This document shows, piece after piece, positions 47,668 to 55,378 of a stretch of 64,000 nt of DNA. The stretch is from contig NZ_FOTW01000015.1 in the NCBI RefSeq assembly GCF_900114705.1, forward strand, positions 124,001 to 188,000. The letters run 5' to 3'. Numbering within the stretch: position 1 is the first letter of the stretch; each line of letters begins with the position of its first letter. Origin of the DNA: Rugamonas rubra. Its GTDB lineage: Bacteria; Pseudomonadota; Gammaproteobacteria; Burkholderiales; Burkholderiaceae_D. The position numbers and the translations under genes are program-made. Under the pieces are notes generated by a model, which was not told the DNA's origin, searched no databases, and worked only from the letters and a program-made list of their open reading frames with translations.

Positions 47668-49173
47668 ATGAGCAAATACATACTCGCCCTCGACCAGGGC
47701 ACGACCAGTTCGCGCGCCATTCTGTTCGACCACGCGGGCCATCCGCACGCGATCGAGCAGCAGGAGTTCACGCAGATCTTCCCGCAGCCGGGCTGGGTCG
47801 AGCACGACGCCAACGAGATCTGGCAGTCGCAACTGGAGGTGATGCGCAAGCTGATGCGCGAGAATAATGTGACGGCGGCCGACATCGCCGCCATCGGCGT
47901 GACCAACCAGCGCGAGACCACCGTGCTGTGGGACCGCGCCAGCGGCGAGCCGGTCGCCAACGCCATCGTCTGGCAGGACCGGCGCAACGCCGCGTTGTGC
48001 GACCGCCTGCGCGAGCAGGGCAAGGCCGCGCTATTCCAGCAGAAGACCGGGCTGGTGCTGGACGCCTACTTCTCCGCCACCAAGCTGACATGGCTGCTCG
48101 ACCATGTGCCCGGCGCGCGCGACAAGGCGCTGCGCGGCGAACTGGCCTTCGGCACCATCGACAGCTGGTTGATCTACAAGATGAGCGGCGCCCACATCAC
48201 CGACACCAGCAACGCCGCCCGCACCATGCTGTTCAACATCCACACGCTGGCGTGGGACGAGGAACTGCTCGAGCTGCTCGGCATTCCCGCCTCGCTGCTG
48301 CCGCGCGTCGTGCCGAGCAGCGGCGTGGCGGCGCACACCCACGCCGAGCTGCTGGGCGCGCCGCTGCCCATCGCCGGCATCGCCGGCGACCAGCAGGCCG
48401 CCACCTTCGGCCAGGCCTGCCTGCGCCCCGGCATGGCCAAGAACACCTACGGCACCGGTTGCTTCATGCTGATGAACGTCGGCCGCAAGCCGGTCGCCTC
48501 GCAGAACCAGCTGTTGATGACGGTGGGCTGGACCCTGAACCGGGGCGGCGCCGTCTGCGCCGACGCCACCGACTATCTGCTCGAAGGCAGCGCCTTCGTC
48601 GCCGGCGCGGCGGTGCAGTGGCTGCGCGACGGCCTGGGCATCATCCGCGACTCTTCCGAGGTAGAGGCGCTGGCCTCCAGCGTGCCGGACGCCGGCGGCG
48701 CCGTCTTCGTGCCGGCCTTCGCCGGCCTGGGCGCGCCGTATTGGGACCCATACGCGCGCGGCACCATCGTCGGCATCACGCGCGGCACCACCAAGGCGCA
48801 TCTGGCGCGCGCCGCGCTGGAAGGCGTGGCCTGCCAAAACGTCGACGTGCTGGCGGCGATGCAGCGCGACGCCGGCATGCCGCTGACCGAGCTGCGCGTC
48901 GACGGCGGCGCGGCGCGCAACGACATGATGATGCAGTTCCAGGCCGACCTGCTCGACGTGCCGGTGGTGCGGCCGATGGTCACCGAGACGACGGCGCTGG
49001 GCGCGGCCTATCTGGCCGGGCTGGCGGTGGACTTTTGGGCCTCGCTCGACGAGATCGGCGCGCAGTGGCGCATGGAGCGCCGCTTCGAGCCGCACATGAG
49101 CGTGGACGAGCGGCAGAGCCGCATGCACGCGTGGACGCGCGCGGTGGAGCGTTCGCGCGCCTGGGTGGAGTAG
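47668..49173 (+). CDS. glpK: Glycerol kinase
   Basis: The 501-residue kinase phosphorylates glycerol to glycerol 3-phosphate, trapping it after ABC uptake. FGGY-family blocks are [16 protein letters not shown] at the N-terminus, [24 protein letters not shown] and [25 protein letters not shown]. The start is the ATG at 47668 (ATGAGCAAATAC). It has its own upstream region, after the glpV terminator and repeat copy 3; it probably belongs to the GlpR regulon, but no clear operator was seen here. Repeat copy 4 follows the stop. Confidence 0.95.
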   Translation: MSKYILALDQGTTSSRAILFDHAGHPHAIEQQEFTQIFPQPGWVEHDANEIWQSQLEVMRKLMRENNVTAADIAAIGVTNQRETTVLWDRASGEPVANAIVWQDRRNAALCDRLREQGKAALFQQKTGLVLDAYFSATKLTWLLDHVPGARDKALRGELAFGTIDSWLIYKMSGAHITDTSNAARTMLFNIHTLAWDEELLELLGIPASLLPRVVPSSGVAAHTHAELLGAPLPIAGIAGDQQAATFGQACLRPGMAKNTYGTGCFMLMNVGRKPVASQNQLLMTVGWTLNRGGAVCADATDYLLEGSAFVAGAAVQWLRDGLGIIRDSSEVEALASSVPDAGGAVFVPAFAGLGAPYWDPYARGTIVGITRGTTKAHLARAALEGVACQNVDVLAAMQRDAGMPLTELRVDGGAARNDMMMQFQADLLDVPVVRPMVTETTALGAAYLAGLAVDFWASLDEIGAQWRMERRFEPHMSVDERQSRMHAWTRAVERSRAWVE

Positions 49174-49229
49174 GCTTTTGCGTCCTGTGGCGATGCAGCT
49201 AAGCTGAGAAAAACCACCGGCGAAAATCT

Positions 49230-49256
49230 AGGGTCAGACCCTGAGGGTCTGACCCT
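49230..49256. repeat. Nested palindrome, copy 4
   Basis: AGGGTCAGACCCT and AGGGTCTGACCCT with a one-base G spacer. Outer arms AAACCACC (left) and GGTGGTTT (right) also pair. Located between convergent glpK and the chorismate mutase fusion gene. Confidence 0.92.
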
Positions 49257-49309
49257 GGCTCTCTGCCGTTGGGTGGTTTTCTAGCCGCTGGCGCCTTAAA
49301 TTCGCGGCA

Positions 49310-50593
49310 TCAACGTCCGCTGGCGCTGGCGCTGCCGTCCGTCAGCGGCGCCGTGGCTTGCGCCGCAGCCGCGCCCCAAGCCGCCGCCGGCAGGCGCGCC
49401 TGCGCGGCGGCGCTCCACTGCGCGCGCTGGGCCGGGTCGCTGAGCGCGGCCCAGTTCTGCGTCAAGGCCTTGAGCAGCAGGGGCGTGAGCGCGTCCAGGC
49501 GCGGACGCAGCTCGCGCGCCAGGTCGGGCACCTGCTCGAAGCGGCCAGCCTTCTGCTGCCGCCAGCGCTCGAACAAGTCGCGCTGCACCGTCTTCGCCGC
49601 CTCGATCTGCGCCTTGAAGAAGCTCTCCGCCCATGCTGCCGGCACGCCGGCCTCGGCGGCCTGGCGCGCCAGCGCCGCGATGATGAGCCGTTCGCGTGGC
49701 AGATCCTCGACGGCCGCCTGGCTGTTCCATTTGTAGCGCGCCACGTCGGGCATCAGCGCCAGACGCTCGTCCATCAGCGCCAACAGCGCGTCCGGGCCGG
49801 CCAGCGCCGCGCCCTTGCTCCACGGCCAGGCCAGCCACTTGTCCTGCACCCGGCGCACACTGCCGTTTTCAATGGATTGGTGCAGCCACTGGTCGACCCA
49901 TGCCTTCCATATCACGTCGCGCGGCAACAGGAAGGCCTTCTCGGAAAAATCGAAGGGTGCCTCCGGATGCACGGCGCACAGCTGCGGCCGCAGGCGCTGC
50001 TGCAGGCGGGCCTCGACGGCGTCGGTGATCATCAAGTCGGCGCGGCCGGCGACGATCTCGTCGAAGATCGTCACGTTGTCGGGGTGCACCGCGAGGCGCG
50101 CGTGGCTGGCGTTGGCGCGCGCAAAGCGCTCGTTGGTGCCGCCGGGATTGACCACCAGGCGCACCTCGGGCCGGTCGATCTGCTCCAGGCTTTGGAAGCG
50201 GGCCAGGTTCTCGCAGCGGGTGATCGGCGTCTTGCCGTCGCGCAGATAGGGGATGGAAAACAGCGCCCGCTTCTGCCGCTCCAGGCTGATGGAGATGCCG
50301 CCCACGGCGATGTCGAACTTGTTGTCGGCGAAATCGTCCATCAGCGTCGGCCAGCTGGTGGCGACCCATTCCAGCTTGACGCCGAGCGAGCGGGCCAGCA
50401 TGCCGGCCAGCTCCGCGTCGCTGCCCTCGTAGGCGCCGCCGGCCGGATCGCGGTAGCTGAACGGCTTGTAGTCGCTGGTGATGGCCACGCGCACACTGCC
50501 GCGCGCGAGGATCTGGTCGAGCCGGTTGGCCGGTTCGGCGCGGGCTGCGCAGCTCAACAGCAGCGCGCTCAACAACAATGCGATGGTTTTCAT
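49310..50593 (-). CDS. Periplasmic cyclohexadienyl dehydratase/chorismate mutase fusion
   Basis: The 427-residue protein has a signal peptide (MKTIALLLSALLLSCAARA). Residues about 25-260 form a family 3 solute-binding fold of the PheC type (ARGSVRVAITSDYKPFSYRD, FDIAVGGISISLERQKRALF, ENLARFQSLEQIDRP). Residues about 267-385 form an AroQ-type chorismate mutase (LLALMDERLALMPDVARYKWN, VEDLPRERLIIAAL, ARELRPRLDALTPLLLKAL). A single exported chain could convert chorismate to prephenate and prephenate to phenylpyruvate (or arogenate to phenylalanine) in the periplasm. The assignment of the first domain to catalysis rather than binding is inferred from the fusion. Gene stands alone. Confidence 0.8.
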   Translation of the reverse strand: MKTIALLLSALLLSCAARAEPANRLDQILARGSVRVAITSDYKPFSYRDPAGGAYEGSDAELAGMLARSLGVKLEWVATSWPTLMDDFADNKFDIAVGGISISLERQKRALFSIPYLRDGKTPITRCENLARFQSLEQIDRPEVRLVVNPGGTNERFARANASHARLAVHPDNVTIFDEIVAGRADLMITDAVEARLQQRLRPQLCAVHPEAPFDFSEKAFLLPRDVIWKAWVDQWLHQSIENGSVRRVQDKWLAWPWSKGAALAGPDALLALMDERLALMPDVARYKWNSQAAVEDLPRERLIIAALARQAAEAGVPAAWAESFFKAQIEAAKTVQRDLFERWRQQKAGRFEQVPDLARELRPRLDALTPLLLKALTQNWAALSDPAQRAQWSAAAQARLPAAAWGAAAAQATAPLTDGSASASGR

Positions 50594-50635
50594 TTTGCTT
50601 CGCCTTCCTCTCCGGTTGTTGGCGCGCGCCGTCGC

Positions 50636-51181
50636 TTAAATGAGCGCGGTATCGAGTTGCTGCAACATGCCTACCGCCTGGGCGACTTTGCCTTGCAACT
50701 CATCATTCTTGAAAGCGCCTAGTTCGACATCGAAGTTCTCATAGAAACTCGGGATGGCCAGGCTCGCTTTGACACGGCCGGCGAAGAACGGTGCCGAGCC
50801 GGTCGCGGCGGCCAACACGGTGGCGCCGCCGCGCGCGCCCGGCGAGGTGGCAAGGAGGACCATCGGCTTGTCCTGGAACACCTTGGGCTGGATACGCGAG
50901 CACCAGTCAAACAGGTTCTTGTAGGCCGCGCTGTAGGAGCCGTTGTGCTCGGCGAACGAGATGATGATGGCGTCGCTTGCGGCGATCTTTTGCAGGAAGG
51001 CCTTGGCCAACTCCGGATGGCCGGAATCGGCCTCGCGGTCGACGCTGAACAAGGGCATTTCGTAGTCGTTCAAATCGAGCACCTCAACATCAGCACCTTC
51101 CAGCAAACCAGCCGCGTACGTCACTAATTTCTTGTTGATGGATTGACGGCTGCTACTTGCTGCAAATGCTAATAATTTCAT
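50636..51181 (-). CDS. NADPH-dependent FMN reductase
   Basis: The ATG at 51181 gives 181 residues. The flavodoxin-like fold begins KLLAFAASSSRQSINKKLV (FMN phosphate loop), and continues LDLNDYEMPLFS, DAIIISFAEHNGSYSAAYKNLFDW (the family hallmark) and PMVLLATSPGARGG. Such enzymes reduce FMN, quinones, azo dyes or chromate in the cytoplasm. It lies 42 bases upstream of the chorismate mutase fusion on the same strand and may be cotranscribed, though no functional link is obvious. Confidence 0.88.
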   Translation of the reverse strand: MKLLAFAASSSRQSINKKLVTYAAGLLEGADVEVLDLNDYEMPLFSVDREADSGHPELAKAFLQKIAASDAIIISFAEHNGSYSAAYKNLFDWCSRIQPKVFQDKPMVLLATSPGARGGATVLAAATGSAPFFAGRVKASLAIPSFYENFDVELGAFKNDELQGKVAQAVGMLQQLDTALI

Positions 51182-51267
51182 GTTTTGTCCTAGAAAGAGA
51201 AGAGGGTTGCCGCATGCAATGCAGCAGTACTGCAATCATAAACTTGAACTGCAATATTGCAAATAGT

Positions 51268-51378
51268 GAAATCCGAGCGACAGCAGGTCTCCGGGGACGC
51301 ATCCTGCGGCACCTTGGCGGTGAGCCGCCGGTACACCGTCGCGCGCGGCACTTCCGCCAGTTCGCATTGCCGGCTCAG
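51268..51378 (-). pseudogene. IS3-family transposase relic
   Basis: A minus-strand frame reads LSRQCELAEVPRATVYRRL, which matches the N-terminal end of IS3-type OrfB transposases. It has no start codon and degenerates after about 35 residues. It is the only recognisable content of the 389-base gap between the FMN reductase and the next gene. Confidence 0.5.
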
Positions 51379-51570
51379 GGGAAGTGCTGTAGTCAGCCTA
51401 AGCTGCCCTGAATCGCGCTTGCAATCTTGACCTCTGTCCTTGGGTTGCGTGCAAGCGCGTGGGTGACTTGCCGTGGTAAAGTAGGCTGAAAAAAGCGTCC
51501 ACCTGTATCTCTGACGCGCGCTGGTTACCGTTCACGTTAGATCTCTTACATGTCCTTTAACGGGGGAGAA

Positions 51571-52317
51571 ATGACTGCCAATCAAAAGAAGATTCTGTTC
51601 GGTACTACTATGCTGATAGTATCTGCGTTAGCAATACGTTACTTGCTGGCACCGCAAGCAATCGCCGAGAACCCGCCCATGCCAGCGCCGACGCCCGATC
51701 TCTACGGCTGTGTGGCGCCACCATCAGCGGTCTTCACTAAGCTCGGGGTGGACATCTCGGTCGCCTCCGCAAGCTACTCGAAACTGGTTTTGGGGAAAAT
51801 TGACGTCAAGACTGACCCGGGTGTCATCGATCTTGTTGGTAAAGCATCTCGTGAGGCAACTGTTCGGGACTACCTTCGCTGCCTCGCAGTAGCGAGGGAC
51901 AAGTTCACACTAGAACAAGCTTCGTACACTGATCGATTCAATGCATTCATGGCCACTAACCCGACTCCAGACCAGTTCATCCAATGGCAGAAGGAAAATC
52001 CTTTCCCAAGAACGCTAGTTGTCACAACGCCTACTGTGGTGGCGTGCAGTCGTCTAAGCGTGACTGCCGAGTGGCAAGGTGTGTCCTCTCCGGAACAGAA
52101 ACAGTCCTGCGAGTATTCGGCGCCACCGAACTGCACAATTATCTCGACATCTATTCAACCCCACAGCGACAGTAATGGATCGAATGCCGTCAGCGTGGCC
52201 CCTGACAGTCGATCTCTCAAGGCAACGGTCACTGCGCGACCCCACGGCTCTTTCGCAGATCGGAAGCGTGGATGGATCGATATTACGGTGAATGCGTCTC
52301 TGCGCTGCGAGGCGTAA
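51571..52317 (+). CDS. Hypothetical protein with N-terminal membrane segment
   Basis: The ATG at 51571, close behind GGGGGAG, gives 248 residues (an ATG at 51550 is also possible). One hydrophobic segment (FGTTMLIVSALAIRYLLAP) is followed by a soluble, presumably periplasmic region. Four cysteines (YGCV, LRCL, VACS, QSCEY and PNCT, RCEA at the end) could form disulfides. No domain is recognised. GC content is visibly lower than that of the rest of the window, and it sits between transposon relics, so it is likely acquired cargo. Confidence 0.6.
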   Translation: MTANQKKILFGTTMLIVSALAIRYLLAPQAIAENPPMPAPTPDLYGCVAPPSAVFTKLGVDISVASASYSKLVLGKIDVKTDPGVIDLVGKASREATVRDYLRCLAVARDKFTLEQASYTDRFNAFMATNPTPDQFIQWQKENPFPRTLVVTTPTVVACSRLSVTAEWQGVSSPEQKQSCEYSAPPNCTIISTSIQPHSDSNGSNAVSVAPDSRSLKATVTARPHGSFADRKRGWIDITVNASLRCEA

Positions 52318-52451
52318 GAGCGCCCTATGCCTCAATTCTTTCTGGTCGATGGCGAGCGCCAGGAGGAATGGCGGCTGTTAAATTGCACTGGAATCTGACC
52401 CGCCTTCCCACAAATTTGCAACGGAATTTGCCTCACGTTACTAACCTTCTA

Positions 52452-53533
52452 GAAAGTAAAGTAAGCACTCAGGCGGCGTAGCAGCATTCCTGTTGCTGAA
52501 AGAACGATTTGACCATCGCCGGCAATTTCTGATTACGGCGCAAGGCGCCGAGGGCGAGTTTTTTCATCCCGTCTTTGTCTTGCACGAATTGCTTGCTGAC
52601 CTGGCGCTTCACGTGTACCCATACCTACTCGTCGGGATTGAGATGCGGCGAGTACGGCGGCAGGTAGAACAGTTTGAGTGCGCCGTCGAGGCTATCGACG
52701 TATTGCCTCATGAGCTTGGCCTTGTGAATGGTGTGGCCGTCCACGACAACGAACACGGGCTTGCTTGCTCCGACCATCAAGCGCTTGAGAAACTCCTTGA
52801 ACACGGCCGCGTCCACGGTGCCCTCATGAATCATGAAACGAAAGTCGCCGCGCGGGCTCACCGCCGAAATCATGTTGAAGGAGAAGCGGCGCCCGGTCAC
52901 CTCGACGACCGGCGTTTCGCCAACCGGTGCCCAGGTGGTGCCGGTATGGTAGTCGGAACGGATGCCGGCCTCGTCGGCGAAGTAGATGTTGGCGCCGGCG
53001 GCCTTCGCTTCGGCCTTGATGGCCGGATAGGTCTCGGCCTCCCACTTCTGGACCAGCAGCGGATCCTGCTGCCAGGCCTGATACAGCGGCTTCTGCACAG
53101 AAAAACCCAGCAGCTTCATGACGCGCCGGACCGACTCCAACGACAAGGACTTACCGAACTGGCGGTTGATCAATTCGCGCATCAGCGACAGCGTCCACAG
53201 GCCAAACTCGAACTTGAACTGTTGCGGCGTCTTGTTCTTCACGGCCTGCGCAATCCACCGCATTTCCTCGGCACTGACCTTCGGCGGTCGGCCCGGGATG
53301 GGCTTGGCGAGCAAGGCGTTCTGGCCGCCTTCGGAAAACTTGGCCAGCCACCGGAAGATGGTGGTGACACTCAAGCCGTAGGCGGCGGCCACGCTCGCCG
53401 CCGTCTGGCCTTCGCGCACCGCTTTGATCGCTTGTTGGCGCATGACCTGGAGCGTGTGATGGTCCAGTTTGCGGCCGTCAGAAGTTCGTTTGCATTTCAT
53501 ACCGCTATTATGTTACAAACTTACTTTACTTTC
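52452..53533 (-). mobile_element. IS630-family insertion sequence
   Basis: Perfect 14-bp terminal inverted repeats GAAAGTAAAGTAAG (52452-52465) and CTTACTTTACTTTC (53520-53533) enclose a 1082-bp element with one transposase frame. IS630 elements duplicate a TA target: TA precedes the left end, but TG follows the right, so one flank has mutated or the junction has rearranged. Confidence 0.85.
52469..53500 (-). pseudogene. IS630 transposase split by an in-frame amber codon
   Basis: The frame starts at 53500 and encodes an IS630/Tc1-type DDE transposase. It has a helix-turn-helix (AASVAAAYGLSVTTIFRWLAKF), a GRPPKV hook, FADEAGIRSDY with the first catalytic Asp region, VVVDGHTIHKAK with the second, and YLPPYSPHLNPDE with the third catalytic residue. 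A TAG at 52625-52627 stops it immediately after LNPDE. The same frame then continues VWVHVKRQVSKQF for 51 more codons to the natural stop at 52469. The catalytic triad is therefore intact but the C-terminus is lost unless the amber codon is suppressed. Confidence 0.85.
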
Positions 53534-53593
53534 TGGGTGGTTGGTGGTGGCGCAATTCCACCTTTCTCATCGGCAGGAGATCGGAGTGATCAC

Positions 53594-53815
53594 GTGGCGC
53601 TATTGGGAATTATTCGACGCTGGCACCTTCGTGACCAGATACCATTTCGAGAAATTGCCAGACGACTCGGTATCTCACGTAGTGCTGTCCGATCCTATTT
53701 GAGGGTGGAAACTACAGAGTCCTTCTATGCGGAGCGGCGATCAGTGCGGCTATCTAGCTGGCTCAAGGCTGAGACAATAAACGAAAGCGTAAAGCCTGCA
53801 CCGTCTGGACACTGA
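53594..53815 (+). pseudogene. IS21-family istA relic (5' fragment)
   Basis: From a GTG at 53594 the frame reads VALLGIIRRWHLRDQIPFRE then IARRLGISRSAVRSYLRVET, the N-terminal helix-turn-helix of IS21-type IstA. It loses similarity after ESFYAERRS, with LSSWLKAE out of normal spacing, and stops early. It lies 60 bases beyond the IS630 right end. No istB is present. Confidence 0.75.
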
Positions 53816-53862
53816 AAACCACGTGTCGCAAAGTAGGCCCGACTACATTGGTGTCGACTATC

Positions 53863-54002
53863 ATGGAGAGTGGAGTTGAATACGGCAGGCGCCGGCGCAG
53901 CACGAACTACCCGCTGGAGTTCAAGCGGGAGCTGGCGCACTAGGCATGCGATTCGGCGATCTTGGTAGCGCGGCTGGCCCTGCAGCACAATCTGAACACG
54001 AA
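53863..54002 (+). pseudogene. Transposase relic, IS66/IS3 orfA type, with an internal stop
   Basis: The frame reads MESGVEYGRRRRSTNYPLEF then KRELAH, a TAG stop (53941), then ACDSAILVARLALQHNLNTN. The STxYPLEFKREL and ALQHNLNTN blocks match the short helix-turn-helix protein of IS66-type elements. It is truncated where it meets the serB-like fragment. Confidence 0.6.
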
Positions 54003-54005
54003 TCC

Positions 54006-54153
54006 ATCGTCATGGGCGGCGGTGCCAATGACCTGAAGATGATGGACATCGCCGGCATGTCCGTGGCGTTCCGCGCCAAGCCCCGTAGTGCACAGACAGC
54101 CCACCGTGGCGCTCAGTTTCGTGGGCCTGAACGCGATCCTGAACCTATTCGCC
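54006..54153 (+). pseudogene. Decayed 3' fragment of a serB-like gene
   Basis: The frame reads IVMGGGANDLKMMDIAGMSV and AFRAKP, then after a one-base insertion (an extra C near 54083) VVHRQPTVALSFVGLNAILN. It aligns with the last 49 residues of the intact SerB at 20.3-21.2 kb (IVMGDGANDLKMMGIAGLSV, VALNFVGLDGILPLL). The Mg2+-binding Asp of GDGAND is Gly here. It is joined to the transposase relic without spacer. Confidence 0.8.
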
Positions 54154-54178
54154 TGGGAGCCCCGGCCAACCCGGCGGG

Positions 54179-54952
54179 CTATTTGGCAGACCCCGCCGCT
54201 GCCTCGGCGCGGGTGGCCGCGGCTTCCGCACGGGTGGCCGCCAGTTCTACTTCCTTCAGTCTCTCATCCGCCGCATCCTGCGCTTCCTTGCTTGCGGCTT
54301 GGGCCACCTTGCGCGCCGCATCCGCCGTCCTGCGTTCGGATTCGGCTTCGTTCTTCAATGTCTTCAGCGTGATGAGCGAAGCCGCAGCTTGTTCCTGTGC
54401 GTCTTGCGCTTCCTTGGCCGCGCTGACCGCCTTGGCCACGTCGACGTTCGGACTCTTGGCGATTTCGTCCGCGATCAATTTCGCGCTTACCCCGAGCAAT
54501 TCGGAAAACATCTTTTCGTAGCTTGGCTGGTCGATCGCGGAATTCAAGTGGGCTTGGCACAGGTTGTAGACTCCGTCCCGGAACAGCTGCACGCCCTGCG
54601 AGCGGGTGAACATCGATTTGGCCGTCGTGATCAGTTCGCGCGCCGCTTCGGCGCTCACGCCTTGCTTGCTCTTGTCCCGCGAGGCGTCCGCGCGTAGCGC
54701 CGCTGTCAGCGAGCTGGCGATGCTCTGGGTGCTGTCCGGCGGCGGCTCGGCGCAGAAAGTCGAGTTGTAGCCGGGATTGTCCGGGTGCTTGTCTTCGTAC
54801 TTCTTCTTTGTCACCACCATGCGTCGCTCCGCCACGGTGGCGAAGGTACCGAGGACGCCGGCGTGATCTTCGATCACAGGTTTTTCAATGGGCGGCGTGA
54901 GGAAGGAGCAGCCGCACAGACCTGCTGCGAGGACACCGAGATAGCTTCGCAT
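54179..54952 (-). CDS. Putative lipoprotein with a charged helical tail
   Basis: The 257-residue product begins MRSYLGVLAAGLCGCSFLTP, a lipoprotein-type signal with a cysteine after LCG. A central domain with YNSTFCAEPPPDSTQ follows. The last 80 residues form a continuous Ala/Glu/Lys/Arg-rich helix that ends with the repeat ATRAEAAATRAEAAAGSAK. The tail looks like a coiled coil or a peptidoglycan-spanning rod. No family was recognised. Its 3' end abuts the decayed serB fragment, so the true C-terminus may have been altered by the rearrangement there. Confidence 0.65.
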   Translation of the reverse strand: MRSYLGVLAAGLCGCSFLTPPIEKPVIEDHAGVLGTFATVAERRMVVTKKKYEDKHPDNPGYNSTFCAEPPPDSTQSIASSLTAALRADASRDKSKQGVSAEAARELITTAKSMFTRSQGVQLFRDGVYNLCQAHLNSAIDQPSYEKMFSELLGVSAKLIADEIAKSPNVDVAKAVSAAKEAQDAQEQAAASLITLKTLKNEAESERRTADAARKVAQAASKEAQDAADERLKEVELAATRAEAAATRAEAAAGSAK

Positions 54953-55378
54953 GATGCATCTCCTGAATGATGCGCGCCGTTCGCACCGGCCGGCGTTGCC
55001 GATGACGTCATCTTAGACCAACGCCGCCGTAGGCTGCCAGAAAAAGCCAGAAAAAGTGCGAACATGATAAAAATACAACACCCGCCGCCATTGCAGCTGG
55101 CTCCGCTTGCGAAATCACTACGGCTGTGCTGCCAGCGAGATGGGCAAGCACGAGTAAAAGTAAGCGTCTGCCCGGGAGGCGAATAAAGCGGGAAGAAACA
55201 CCTACCGCTTCGCCTTTCACGGGGGGGGGGGGGGCGCGGCGCTGCGTCCTACTAGTGAGCTTGAATAATTACACTTGCTGCATCGTGGATTGGCGAAAAA
55301 ACACCATCATCATCGTCACCGAACGGCTGCATGCTCATCCCCGCATGCGCCTGCCTGCCAAGGGACCGGCCCACCGAT
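54953..55378. other. 426-base gap without a supported gene; contains a G14 tract
   Basis: A run of 14 G residues lies at 55221-55234. Short open frames on both strands (for example 55008-55220 minus) have no supporting ribosome binding site or family similarity. Nothing else is recognisable. Confidence 0.6.

Noticed and set aside
52371..52440. AAATTGCACTGGAATCTGACCC left of the IS630 looked like the end region of an IS21-type element.
   Set aside because: Only a short stretch resembles it and no matching inverted end could be found to the right, so it is not listed as an element end.
55008..55220. A 70-codon minus-strand frame with a hydrophobic stretch (RLLLLVLAHLAG).
   Set aside because: No ribosome binding site, no family similarity I can name and a position next to the G tract in transposon-rich DNA; too weak to call a gene.
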